Shown piece after piece: positions 6,581-14,887 of a stretch of DNA of 60,546 nt (its first letter is position 1; every line of letters starts with the position of its first letter). This DNA is from Neisseria montereyensis (GTDB lineage: Bacteria; Pseudomonadota; Gammaproteobacteria; Burkholderiales; Neisseriaceae). The position numbers were made by a program, and so were the translations under genes. The DNA is taken from NCBI RefSeq assembly GCF_024834045.1, contig NZ_JANUXW010000011.1, forward strand, positions 1 through 60,546, in the 5' to 3' direction. Below the pieces are notes generated by a model. It was not told the DNA's origin. It saw nothing but the letters and a program-made list of their open reading frames with translations, and did no database searches.

Positions 6581-8779
6581 TCAGACGGCCTTTAATTTCG
6601 CAAACTTGGTATCCAACTCTTTCACCCCCTGTTTGCCGAAGTTCACCGTGAGCCGTGCCGATTCGCCTTTATTGACGGCATCAATAATGACACCGGTGCC
6701 GAATTTGGCATGGCGTACGTTTTGGCCGATACGGAAACCGGCATATTCCTGCGGCAAGCTGTAGTTTTCGACCACGCGGTTTTTCACTTTGGGCGCGTCG
6801 GTAAAGCTGTTAAAACGTTGGGCGGCGGATGATAAGCGGTGAACAACGGCTTCGGGGATTTCTTCGACAAAGCGCGAAACAATGCCGAAATGGGTTTGGC
6901 CGTGCAGCAGGCGTTGTTGTGCCATGCTGATATACAGGCGTTTGCGGGCGCGGGTGATGGCGACATACATCAGGCGGCGCTCTTCTTCTAGGCCGCCGCG
7001 TTCGGCAAGGCTGTATTCGCTGGGGAAAAGCCCTTCTTCCATGCCGCTGAGAAAAACAATATCAAATTCCAGCCCTTTGGCGGCGTGTACGGTCATTAGC
7101 TGTATGGCCTGCTCACCCTGCCCGGCCTGATTTTCACCCGATTCCAATGCGGCATTGCTGAGAAAGGCGAGAATGGGGAACAGCGGATTATCGGCGGCGT
7201 TCTCGGGCAGAATTTCAAAATTGCTTTCAGACGGCTTAAAGGCTACAGCGGCATTGACCAATTCGTCGAGGTTGTCGAGCCTATCTTGATGGTCGCCTTT
7301 TTGGTTTTGGTAATAGTCTATCAGGCCGCTGTCGCGGGTGATGCCGACCATCATCTCTTGCAGAGAAACATTCGGCGCTTGTTCACGCAGGCTGTCAATC
7401 AGGCGGACAAAGGCGGCGACTTTGGCGGCTTTCGCGCCCATACCGCAGGCAGCCTGCCATAGGGAAATGCCTTGTTCGGCGGCAGCGGCTTGAATATTTT
7501 CAATGGTGCGGGCGCCGATACCGCGCGGGGGCATATTAATCACGCGCAAAAGGGCGTTGTCGTCATCGGGGTTGACCGACAGCCGCAAATAAGCCAGCGC
7601 ATGTTTGATTTCCTGCCGCTCATAAAAGCGCAAGCCGCCGTAGATTTTATAGGGTACGCCGGCATGAAACAGGGCTTGCTCGAGAATGCGCGATTGGGCA
7701 TTGCTGCGGTAGAGCACGGCCATTTGGTCGAGCGGCCAACCTTCGCGGCGTAGGTTTTGCGCTTCTTCGATAATAAAACGGGCTTCGTCGGTATCGACCG
7801 AAGCGGCATAAAAGCGGATTTTTTCACCCTCGGCGGCATCGGTGCGCAGGTTTTTGCCCAAGCGTTCGGCATTGTTTTCAATCACGGCATTGGCGGCGGT
7901 GAGAATATTGCCGTCCGAACGGTAGTTTTGTTCGAGTTTAATGGGTGCTTCGATATGAAATTCACGCATTAAAGCAGTCATATTGCCGACATGCGCGCCG
8001 CGAAAGCGGTAGATGGATTGGTCGTCGTCGCCCACGGCAAATACGGCGGTATGCTCGCCTGCCATCAGCTTGAGCCATGCGTATTGCAGTTTGTTGGTAT
8101 CTTGAAATTCATCAACCAAAATATGGTTAAAGCGGTTTTGATAGTGTTGGCGCAGGGTTTCGTCGGCCTGCATGATTTCATAGCTGCGCAACATCAGTTC
8201 GGCAAAATCTACGACTCCTTCGCGCAAACAGACTTTATCGTATTCGGCATAGCATTCAATCATGCGCTGGGTGTGCGGATCGGGCGCCTGCAAAATGGAA
8301 GCGCGCAAACCGCTTTCTTTTTGGGCGTTAATAAAGCCTTGTAGCGAACGCGGGGCGATGATTTCTTCGGCAATATTGAGCTGTTTGAGCAGGCGTTTAA
8401 TCAGGGCGAGCTGGTCGCTGCTGTCGAGAATCTGAAAGGTGGCGGGCAGGCCGGCGTTTTTATGGTGTAGGCGTAAAAAACGGTGGCATAAGCCGTGAAA
8501 AGTGCCCAACCACATGGCGCGCACATTAACCGGCAGCATGGCGCTCAGGCGGGTTTGCATTTCTTTGGCGGCTTTATTGGTAAAGGTTACCGCCATAATG
8601 CTATGCACACTGGCCTGCCCGCTTTGCAACAACCAAGCGATGCGGGTGGTGAGCACACGGGTTTTGCCGCTGCCCGCTCCGGCAAGCACCAATGCGGATT
8701 GGGGCGGCCAAGTAACGGCGGAAAGCTGTTCGGCATTCAAGCCTTGTAAAAGAGTGGTGGCGGTTGGGTCGGAAAACAT
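6581..8779 (-). CDS. uvrD: DNA helicase II (UvrD/PcrA superfamily 1A)
   Basis: This is a 3'-5' ATP-dependent helicase for nucleotide-excision and mismatch repair. The 732-residue protein has motif I AGAGSGKT (33-40), motif Ia FTNKAAKEM, motif II DEFQDTN, motif III GDDDQSIYRFRGA, motif IV YRS, motif V TVHAAKGLEFD and motif VI YVAITRARKRLYIS. A UvrD-type C-terminal domain follows (FRIGQNVRHAKFGTGVI), a fold known to bind RNA polymerase in other UvrD proteins. The last codons and the stop (AAG GCC GTC TGA) are themselves an AG-type DUS at 6580-6589, and a second DUS lies inside at 7226-7235. Confidence 0.95.
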   Translation of the reverse strand: MFSDPTATTLLQGLNAEQLSAVTWPPQSALVLAGAGSGKTRVLTTRIAWLLQSGQASVHSIMAVTFTNKAAKEMQTRLSAMLPVNVRAMWLGTFHGLCHRFLRLHHKNAGLPATFQILDSSDQLALIKRLLKQLNIAEEIIAPRSLQGFINAQKESGLRASILQAPDPHTQRMIECYAEYDKVCLREGVVDFAELMLRSYEIMQADETLRQHYQNRFNHILVDEFQDTNKLQYAWLKLMAGEHTAVFAVGDDDQSIYRFRGAHVGNMTALMREFHIEAPIKLEQNYRSDGNILTAANAVIENNAERLGKNLRTDAAEGEKIRFYAASVDTDEARFIIEEAQNLRREGWPLDQMAVLYRSNAQSRILEQALFHAGVPYKIYGGLRFYERQEIKHALAYLRLSVNPDDDNALLRVINMPPRGIGARTIENIQAAAAEQGISLWQAACGMGAKAAKVAAFVRLIDSLREQAPNVSLQEMMVGITRDSGLIDYYQNQKGDHQDRLDNLDELVNAAVAFKPSESNFEILPENAADNPLFPILAFLSNAALESGENQAGQGEQAIQLMTVHAAKGLEFDIVFLSGMEEGLFPSEYSLAERGGLEEERRLMYVAITRARKRLYISMAQQRLLHGQTHFGIVSRFVEEIPEAVVHRLSSAAQRFNSFTDAPKVKNRVVENYSLPQEYAGFRIGQNVRHAKFGTGVIIDAVNKGESARLTVNFGKQGVKELDTKFAKLKAV

Positions 8780-9161
8780 AGTGATAAGGCCGTCTGAAAA
8801 AAAGATACGGTATTGTAATGGATAAGGCCGTCTGAAAGGCTATTGACTGCCCGATAAACGGGAAAAACCTGCTTGCGGCAATGTAAAAACCATTTGCTCT
8901 TATATGATTCGGACGGCCCTTTAAAAACAATCATCTTAATGACTTTTTCTTTTAGCAGCCCGATGGTTATCCAACTCTAATCAATGCATCAGCCGATAAA
9001 CCACTTGATATTACAAATGTTAAGCATGCGCGAAATCATGTAATCACTGCAACGCGGCAGGCATAACGGGGTCTTATTATTACCACTGGATTACCGTTGG
9101 TGTTCAATCATATTAAAACCACACCACACTATAATAAACCTATTCTGATAGGAGCTTCGCT
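8780..9161. other. Intergenic region with tandem DUS and OMP promoter
   Basis: About 380 nt lie between the divergent uvrD and the outer-membrane gene. Two DUS copies in the same orientation (8788-8797 and 8827-8836) sit just upstream of uvrD, and a mutated copy ending TCGGACGGCC lies near 8908. No further gene is supported. Confidence 0.6.
9130..9135 (+). promoter_or_regulatory. Candidate -10 box of the outer-membrane protein gene
   Basis: A consensus TATAAT lies 26 nt upstream of the ATG, ahead of a TAGGAG ribosome site. No convincing -35 box is present at the right spacing, so the promoter may need an activator. Confidence 0.4.
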
Positions 9162-9710
9162 ATGAAAAAAATATTATTGGCTGTTTTGATTGCCGGTTCG
9201 GCAGCAGCAGTTTCTGCACAATCTATGTCAAGTTTTACCGGCACCGGCGTTGAAGTCGGTGTAGGCGTGAGCAAAACCGATTTTAAACACAGCAATCTGG
9301 ATGAAAAAAACCGAGCGGATTTTGCTATCCGCGGCAGTCAGAATGTGGAATTGGGCAACAACTGGATAGGCGGCGGTGAGATTGCCTTAAAACCGGTACA
9401 CCGCACCGTAGGTACTGCCGGCCCAATCAAAATCAAACAAAAATATGACGTAGGGCTTTCTTATGTGCACGGCTACCGCTTTCCGCAAGATTTGATGGCA
9501 TACGGTAAATTAGGCTATCACTACGGCAGATTCGACGGTACAAGTAATGGCAGCCGCGGCATGCACGGCTTTGGTTACGGCTTGGGTATGAAATACGCAG
9601 TGGCTCCCAATGTGGAAGCCGGCGTAGAATGGGAACAAACGCGCTATAAACGCCATCATGACAAAGCGACCAATAATTCCTATATGGCTACCGTAGGCTA
9701 TCGCTTCTAA
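9162..9710 (+). CDS. Small outer-membrane beta-barrel protein
   Basis: The 182-residue precursor has a Sec signal peptide (MKKILLAVLIAGSAAAVSA, cut before Q20). A body of alternating hydrophobic and polar stretches follows, ending in an aromatic C-terminal strand (YMATVGYRF) with the terminal Phe recognised by the BAM machinery. Size and pattern fit an eight-stranded barrel of the OmpA/Opa/NspA class, though it is not obviously NspA itself. Strand candidates include GTGVEVGVGV, YDVGLSYVHGY, LMAYGKLGYHYG and VEAGVEWEQTRY. Role unknown; adhesion or envelope stability are possible. A hairpin terminator follows at 9748-9803. Confidence 0.8.
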   Translation: MKKILLAVLIAGSAAAVSAQSMSSFTGTGVEVGVGVSKTDFKHSNLDEKNRADFAIRGSQNVELGNNWIGGGEIALKPVHRTVGTAGPIKIKQKYDVGLSYVHGYRFPQDLMAYGKLGYHYGRFDGTSNGSRGMHGFGYGLGMKYAVAPNVEAGVEWEQTRYKRHHDKATNNSYMATVGYRF

Positions 9711-10261
9711 CTGTTTACGACGACATATATTAACCTTTTCATTGCAACAAACCGGCATAAATATAATATTAGATAATATTATAATAATGTCGGTTTTTTT
9801 TATTTCATTATTCACTTTACCCAATATTCAAATCCTTCTATCTTATGCCTATCTGCTTATCTAAAATAACTTGATTTTACGCTCCGTTAGCATATCCGTT
9901 GTATTCCGATTACACAAAACACCATAAAGATTATCTTTTTATGCTTATGGTTTATCATTATTTTTTGAAATTTTCTGCTATATATTTTTATAATTTGAAA
10001 TTTTTAATAAATTAAACTAAAATTAAAAATAGATAGTTATAATTTATTTCATTAGTCATAATAATTGTCGGCAAATATATTGATTGCTACTTCTGTTTTT
10101 TATTAATTAATATTGATATAAGTTATTGTTCGGGATAGTATGTATACTCTAACCTGCCTATAATCAGGCAGTTTTGCCGTGCGCTATGCTGTCACAAGCG
10201 ACTTTCTCGGTTATTTAAAGTTGAATGACCTGTTTATAAACAACCGACAGACTGAAAAGAT
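9711..10261. other. AT-rich intergenic region
   Basis: About 550 nt separate the outer-membrane gene from the response-regulator gene. Beyond the terminator at 9748-9803 it is very AT-rich with no DUS and no credible gene. A TATACT hexamer at 10143-10148 could be a -10 box for the regulator gene, but no -35 box at standard spacing was found. Confidence 0.5.
9748..9803 (+). terminator. Stem-loop terminator of the beta-barrel gene
   Basis: Arms AAACCGGCAT and ATGTCGGTTT (one G-U pair) enclose an AT-only inner palindrome and are followed by a run of eight Ts. Confidence 0.7.
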
Positions 10262-10993
10262 ATGCTGAGTGCTATTATTGTTGAAGATGAAGTTCTTGCC
10301 GCAGAGCGCCTAAGGGTGCTGCTGGAAGAATGTAATGTCGTACTACTGAAAATTTTTCACCACGCCCAACCGGCTTTGGATTGGTTGAGCGTTCATGAAA
10401 CCGATATTGTTTTTGCCGATATAGGACTGCCCGAAATCACCGGCCTCGAGCTGGTCGAACGTATTAAACGCGTCGCCAAAAAACAGCCCGACGTTATCTT
10501 TACGACAGCATATGAAGAACATGCCTTGCGGGCGTTTGAATTGGCTGCTGCCGATTATCTGCTTAAACCGATTAAGGTTTCGCGTTTACAGACGGCCTTA
10601 GAACGCCTGAATGAAAAACACCGCGAAAAAGCCGATGATTTTACCCACTTCAAAGTGTTTAACCGCAACCGTATGGTTGAAATCCCTTGGCAGCAGGTTC
10701 GTTATCTCATGGCCGAACACAAAACGGTATTTCTGTTTACCGGCGACGGCCAAAGCTACGAACTGCCCAAAACGCTGGTTTATTGGGAAGAATTGTTGGG
10801 CGATAAAATTATCCGTATCCACCGTAATGCCTTGGTGTTCCGCCATACTCTAGACTGCCTAATCCGCTTGGATTCGGGCGATGAAGACGACAGCAACGCC
10901 ACATGGGGCGCGCGTGTTTTAGACATTGAAAAACCATTGGCGGTGAGCCGCCGCCAATTGGCCGCTATCCGTAAAATTCTGCGCGAAGGCTGA
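10262..10993 (+). CDS. LytTR-family response regulator (AlgR/LytR type)
   Basis: The 243-residue protein has an N-terminal receiver domain (1-120) with acidic residues E8/D9, a likely phospho-acceptor D53 in FADIGLP, a TTAYE switch threonine region and the conserved lysine in LLKPI. A LytTR DNA-binding domain follows (about 130-240) with the typical VRYLMAEHKTVFL and IIRIHRNALV stretches. Such regulators control virulence or envelope genes, usually with a membrane histidine kinase of the LytS/AlgZ type. No kinase is adjacent here, so the partner must be elsewhere. It is monocistronic, ending at the 20-bp stem at 11017-11062. Confidence 0.9.
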   Translation: MLSAIIVEDEVLAAERLRVLLEECNVVLLKIFHHAQPALDWLSVHETDIVFADIGLPEITGLELVERIKRVAKKQPDVIFTTAYEEHALRAFELAAADYLLKPIKVSRLQTALERLNEKHREKADDFTHFKVFNRNRMVEIPWQQVRYLMAEHKTVFLFTGDGQSYELPKTLVYWEELLGDKIIRIHRNALVFRHTLDCLIRLDSGDEDDSNATWGARVLDIEKPLAVSRRQLAAIRKILREG

Positions 10994-11016
10994 TTCTGCA
11001 ATTATCTGATAAAGAT

Positions 11017-11062
11017 ATAAACCAAGGCCGTCTGAAAAAATATTCAGACGGCCTTGGTTTAT
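11017..11062. terminator. Extended DUS-pair terminator, convergent
   Basis: A perfect 20-bp inverted repeat (11017-11036 and 11043-11062, 6-nt loop) is built around two facing DUS copies. It serves the response-regulator gene (plus) and the TlpA gene (minus). Confidence 0.9.
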
Positions 11063-11069
11063 ATGGTTT

Positions 11070-11558
11070 TTATTTGGCTAGTTCCTGATCAATGGCTTTA
11101 TAGAGTTCGCCAAAATCCGGCTCGCCGACAAAGGTTTTTAATAACTCGCCTTTTTTATTGATAAAGAACGAAGTCGGGGCGACTTGTACGCCGAAATCTT
11201 TACCCGTTTTGCCATCGGCGTCATACATCACGGTAAACGGCAGTTTGCGGTCGGCCGCATAATTGCGCACACTTTCAATCGGATCATATGGCAAAGAAAT
11301 GGCAATCACTTGGAAGTCTTTACCCTCATAATCGTGGGCGGTTTTAATAATCTTGGGCATCTCGCTAACGCAACCGGGGCAGGACGGATACCAGAAGTTA
11401 ATCAGGGTGACTTTGCCCTGTAAATTATCATTGTTCACAACTTGACCGTTTAAATCAGGCAATGAAAAGGCTTGGGCGGGTTCGTTTTTCGGCCAAAGCA
11501 CCAAACCAAGTAAAACGGCGACAACAAGGGCGGCGGCAATAGTCAGAAGTTTTTTCAT
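11070..11558 (-). CDS. TlpA-like membrane-anchored thioredoxin-fold protein
   Basis: The 162-residue protein has one N-terminal hydrophobic helix (residues 3-22), serving as a signal anchor or uncleaved signal. A TlpA/ResA-type redoxin domain follows. The active site reads WYPSCPGC (C60, C63), CPGC rather than the usual CxPC, and the cis-proline loop is VAPTSFF. It should act in the periplasm as a thiol-disulfide reductase, for example in cytochrome c maturation or protection from disulfide stress. Its ATG overlaps the stop of the thioesterase gene by 4 nt, so the two are co-translated. It ends at the convergent DUS terminator. Confidence 0.9.
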   Translation of the reverse strand: MKKLLTIAAALVVAVLLGLVLWPKNEPAQAFSLPDLNGQVVNNDNLQGKVTLINFWYPSCPGCVSEMPKIIKTAHDYEGKDFQVIAISLPYDPIESVRNYAADRKLPFTVMYDADGKTGKDFGVQVAPTSFFINKKGELLKTFVGEPDFGELYKAIDQELAK

Positions 11559-11947
11559 GATGATCTATATTGGTTAAGGAAATGATAAAGTTCGGGCGGT
11601 AAATCCGTTGTCCGGCCGCTTTCGCTGCTCACGGGCACCAATGTAATGTCGGCTTCGGCCATGGTTTTACCGGTATCGCTGCGGCTGATGGTTTGCGTTA
11701 ACACCACTTCACGGCGCTCCACCGAGCGGATATGCGTATCGATACGCAATATCTGGTTTTCTTGTGCCGCCCGTTTATAACGGATATCAATCCGCGAAAC
11801 CACCATCATCAAACCTGTCAGATGATTCAGCAGGTCATGCTGCTCGAAAAAAGCCCAGCGCGCCTCTTCGAGAAACTCAAGATAGCGGGCATTATTCACA
11901 TGGCCGTAACCATCGATATGGTAGCTTCTTACGCGGATTTCCGTCAT
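11555..11947 (-). CDS. Hotdog-fold acyl-CoA thioesterase (YbgC/FadM family)
   Basis: The 130-residue protein has the 4-hydroxybenzoyl-CoA thioesterase pattern: an early VRSYHIDGYGHVNNARYLEF stretch with the conserved His and Asn and the long helix after it, then strands such as MMVVSRIDIRYKRAA. These enzymes hydrolyse acyl-CoA or acyl-ACP thioesters in the cytoplasm. Substrate is not predictable. It lies 3 nt after the small unknown gene at 11951-12310 and overlaps the TlpA gene, forming a three-gene operon. Confidence 0.85.
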   Translation of the reverse strand: MTEIRVRSYHIDGYGHVNNARYLEFLEEARWAFFEQHDLLNHLTGLMMVVSRIDIRYKRAAQENQILRIDTHIRSVERREVVLTQTISRSDTGKTMAEADITLVPVSSESGRTTDLPPELYHFLNQYRSS

Positions 11948-11950
11948 AGT

Positions 11951-12310
11951 TTAATTTAAAGTAATGGGTTGGAAAATCTCTCGGCCGAGCGGCTCTTGTT
12001 CCAAATCGGTTACAACGGTGGAAAGCTGCACATCAAACCATTCTTGGAAAATATCGGCATCTAAATCGGGCCATTGGCTTTCGTCTTCACACCAATCGGC
12101 AAGTTCGGCCGCGAAAATCTGCTCGAAACGGGTTTCGATTTCGTCCCACACTTCATCCGCTGTTTCACAAGGACGTATCAGATAAGAATTGGCATCGGCC
12201 TGTAAATCTTCGAGGGTAATATCCAGCGGGGTTTCAGGTAGAGATTGCAGCCAATTCCAAAACGGCTCCAACGGGATCAGTAAAAACACACTACGGTTCA
12301 CTTCATACAT
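11951..12310 (-). CDS. Conserved-looking small acidic protein, function unknown
   Basis: The ATG at 12310 has a CGGAG ribosome site 8 nt upstream and gives 119 residues starting MYEVNRSVFLLIPLEPFWNW. A longer frame starting at 12394 lacks such a site. The protein is acidic and tryptophan-rich (WDEIETRFEQIFAAELADWC, EWFDVQL) with no membrane helix or metal motif visible, so it is likely a soluble cytoplasmic protein. I cannot assign a family. It is first in an operon with the thioesterase and TlpA genes, 3 nt from the former. Confidence 0.75.
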   Translation of the reverse strand: MYEVNRSVFLLIPLEPFWNWLQSLPETPLDITLEDLQADANSYLIRPCETADEVWDEIETRFEQIFAAELADWCEDESQWPDLDADIFQEWFDVQLSTVVTDLEQEPLGREIFQPITLN

Positions 12311-12437
12311 AGCTATACTCCGGCGACAGGTAGGGAAATTATAACAAATATGTGTGAAAATCCATACGGTAGCATTGCTAAAACTAAAGCTCAAGGCCGT
12401 CTGAAAAGTTTCAACCGGTCTTGATCAATAAGCGCAA

Positions 12438-12908
12438 TCATTCACGATGATAAGGATGATTATTTAAAATGGAAACGGCGCGATAAAGCTGTTCGGTGAG
12501 CAAAACGCGTACCATGCCGTGCGGCAACGTTAAGCTGGATAAACGTATGCTTAGGCGCGCCTGTTGTTTGAGATGGTCGGTCATGCCGTCGGCACCGCCA
12601 ATCACAAAACAGATGTGTTCGCCGTTTTGCTGCCAGTTTTTCAAATAACCGGCCAATTCTACCGAGGTCGGCGCTTTGCCCCGTTCATCGAGCACCACTA
12701 AAAATGCACCCTGCGGTATGGCTTCGAGAATGCGCTTTTCTTCCGCCGCCATGCCTTGGGCGGCATTCACACCCGCTCCGCGCTTTTCCGGCTTGATTTC
12801 TTTTAAGGTGTAATGGATATCGCGTCCAAAACGCTTGGCGTATTCACCAACGGCTTCGTCTACCCAACGCGGCATTTTGGTGCCGACGGCTAAAACGGTT
12901 ATATTCAT
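12438..12908 (-). CDS. rlmH: 23S rRNA pseudouridine-1915 N3-methyltransferase RlmH
   Basis: RlmH methylates pseudouridine 1915 in helix 69 of 23S rRNA on the assembled 70S ribosome. The 156-residue protein is a minimal SPOUT methyltransferase. It begins MNITVLAVGTKMPRWV and has the SAM-binding knot motifs LVVLDERGK, FVIGGADGM and LSSLTLPHGMVRVLLTEQLYRA, ending in the conserved HPYHRE tail. Length is exactly that of the family. Confidence 0.97.
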   Translation of the reverse strand: MNITVLAVGTKMPRWVDEAVGEYAKRFGRDIHYTLKEIKPEKRGAGVNAAQGMAAEEKRILEAIPQGAFLVVLDERGKAPTSVELAGYLKNWQQNGEHICFVIGGADGMTDHLKQQARLSIRLSSLTLPHGMVRVLLTEQLYRAVSILNNHPYHRE

Positions 12909-12948
12909 TTGCGCTGTAAAATTCTTGAATATTGAAAAAATATATATT

Positions 12949-12980
12949 CAGGCCGTCTGAAAACGGATTCAGACGGCCTG
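12949..12980 (-). terminator. DUS inverted-repeat terminator after slyX
   Basis: Facing DUS copies form a 13-bp stem with a 6-nt loop, about 35 nt downstream of the slyX stop. Confidence 0.7.
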
Positions 12981-13014
12981 ATATCTGAGTTAAACTGAAA
13001 ATGGTGTTTGCCGT

Positions 13015-13233
13015 TTAATAATGCGGCGGTATTTCATCCATCAAACTATACGGTTCGTCTGCATCGCCCGGGCTTTTTTCCTGCATGCGTTGATACAGCA
13101 ATCGCAATTGGGCTTGTTGTAAATCCAATGTTTGCTGCATCTTCACAATGGTATCGTTCAACGTGGCCAGCAAATCTTCCTGCAAGGCCGTCTGAATTTC
13201 CAATTCGGTTACACGGGCTTCTAAGTCGTCCAT
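13015..13233 (-). CDS. slyX: SlyX family protein
   Basis: This is a 72-residue coiled-coil protein starting MDDLEARVTELE and ending in the SlyX hallmark PPHY. SlyX function is unsettled. The ATG at 13233 sits 1 nt past the stop of the antiporter gene, so translation is probably coupled; a TTG farther upstream (13254) is less likely. A DUS lies inside the gene at 13187-13196. Confidence 0.85.
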   Translation of the reverse strand: MDDLEARVTELEIQTALQEDLLATLNDTIVKMQQTLDLQQAQLRLLYQRMQEKSPGDADEPYSLMDEIPPHY

Positions 13234-13234
13234 A

Positions 13235-14581
13235 TTACAATACCATTGCGGCAACCCAACCGGATATCATCAGCGGCAGATTGTAATGCAGGAATGTGGG
13301 GATGACCGTGTCGCGTATGTGGTCGTGTTGTCCGTCCATGTTCAAACCGGAGGTCGGGCCGAGTGTGGAATCGGAAGCGGGGGAACCTGCGTCACCCAAT
13401 GCACCGGCCGTACCGATAATGGCCAAAGTTGCCATCGGTGAAAAGCCCATGCTGATACACAAAGGCACATAAATCGACGCAATAATCGGCAAAGTGGAAA
13501 ACGAGCTGCCGATACCCATGGTTACCAACAATCCGACCACCAACATCACAACAGCCGCCATGCCTTTATTGCCGGCAAACATATCGGCTGAAGCCTGAAC
13601 CAACGGTTCGATCTGTCCGGTCGCTTTCATCACTTCGGCAAAGCCTTGCGCGGCAATCATAATAAAGCCGATCATCGCCATCATTTTAACGCCGCTATTG
13701 AATACGGAATCCGCCTCACCCCAACGCACAACCCCTGCCGCCATAAAGACGGCAAAGCCAATCATCGCACCCAGTAATAAAGAATCTGCCCAAAGTTGCA
13801 CAACAAAAGAAATCACAATCGCCAACAATGCCACCATGCTGCGATAAAGCGACATTTTCGGCTGGCTTGAAGCCTGATGATTGGCTTCGACATCGGCGGT
13901 TGTGTTCTGATAGATACGCGGTTTGCGGTAGCTGATAAAAATGGCAATCAACAAACCGGCAACCATACCCAAAGCAGGAATCGTCATCGCTTGGACAACA
14001 TTGATATTACCCACATCCAAACCTGCTTTATCAATATTGGCGACCAAGATTTGTTTTAAAAAGATTTCACCGAATCCCACCGGCAACCACATATAAGTGG
14101 TGACCAAACCGAAAGTCATCACACAAGCCAACAAACGGCGGTCGATTTGCATACGGTTAAATACCAATAACAGCGGCGGAATAATCAGCGGAATAAAGGC
14201 GATATGAATGGGAATCAGGTTTTGGCTCATCACACTCATGGCCAGCAGCGCCAACAACAAACCCCATTTGATGGTATTCACACTACCAGGCACGCTATCG
14301 CGCACATGATTATTGTCTAAACGACGGATAACCGCATTGGCCAACATTTGCGGCAAACCGGAATGGGCAATGGCCACCGCAAACGCACCCAACATGGCAT
14401 AAGAAAGAGCGATCTGCGCCCCGTTTGCCAGGCCTGTTTGAAACACTTCCATGGTTTTGGGCAAGCCCAAGCCACCCGCCAATCCGCCGGCCAATGCACC
14501 TAGCAAAAGGCTCAGCACCACATGCACCCGCGCCAGCGATAAAATCAGCATCACGGCAACGGCAATTACAACGGCATTCAT
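13235..14581 (-). CDS. Na+/H+ antiporter family membrane transporter (YuiF-like)
   Basis: The 448-residue polytopic inner-membrane protein has about 11-12 hydrophobic helices. The signatures are [20 protein letters not shown] and [20 protein letters not shown] near the C-terminus, which match the Na_H_antiporter/YuiF group. Members are annotated as sodium-proton antiporters, and some relatives transport amino acids, so the substrate is open. The gene is followed directly by slyX and preceded by a hairpin at 14607-14642. Confidence 0.8.
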   Translation of the reverse strand: MNAVVIAVAVMLILSLARVHVVLSLLLGALAGGLAGGLGLPKTMEVFQTGLANGAQIALSYAMLGAFAVAIAHSGLPQMLANAVIRRLDNNHVRDSVPGSVNTIKWGLLLALLAMSVMSQNLIPIHIAFIPLIIPPLLLVFNRMQIDRRLLACVMTFGLVTTYMWLPVGFGEIFLKQILVANIDKAGLDVGNINVVQAMTIPALGMVAGLLIAIFISYRKPRIYQNTTADVEANHQASSQPKMSLYRSMVALLAIVISFVVQLWADSLLLGAMIGFAVFMAAGVVRWGEADSVFNSGVKMMAMIGFIMIAAQGFAEVMKATGQIEPLVQASADMFAGNKGMAAVVMLVVGLLVTMGIGSSFSTLPIIASIYVPLCISMGFSPMATLAIIGTAGALGDAGSPASDSTLGPTSGLNMDGQHDHIRDTVIPTFLHYNLPLMISGWVAAMVL

Positions 14582-14887
14582 ATTTCTTCCCTTAGTATTC
14601 AGAATATAAAAGCCGTTTCATATTATTTCGTTTGAAACGGCATCAAGACAATATTTTTCTAATCCCTCAACTACCCATGAATCAGAAACACTATCGGGCC
14701 CGAAGGCCAAACTAATACAACCCTATCACGGCATATATACATATGCCGCGTACACAATGACCACGACACTGTCGCGCCGGCTTACAACGGCCGAATAACG
14801 TACGAATGAGATTTTACATCTGCCGGGTTTGGTTTACAAATCAAAGCAATCGGCCGCTTAAAATTAAAAAACGACAACAATATCTTT
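14582..14887. other. Intergenic region with two hairpins
   Basis: Apart from the terminator at 14607-14642, an 8-bp inverted repeat CGGCATAT/ATATGCCG lies at 14729-14748. No gene or DUS was recognised. Confidence 0.5.
14607..14642 (-). terminator. Stem-loop terminator downstream of the M16 gene
   Basis: Arms GCCGTTTCA (14612-14620) and TGAAACGGC (14633-14641) are followed on the minus strand by a T-rich stretch. It separates the M16-homologue transcript from the antiporter gene. Confidence 0.6.
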
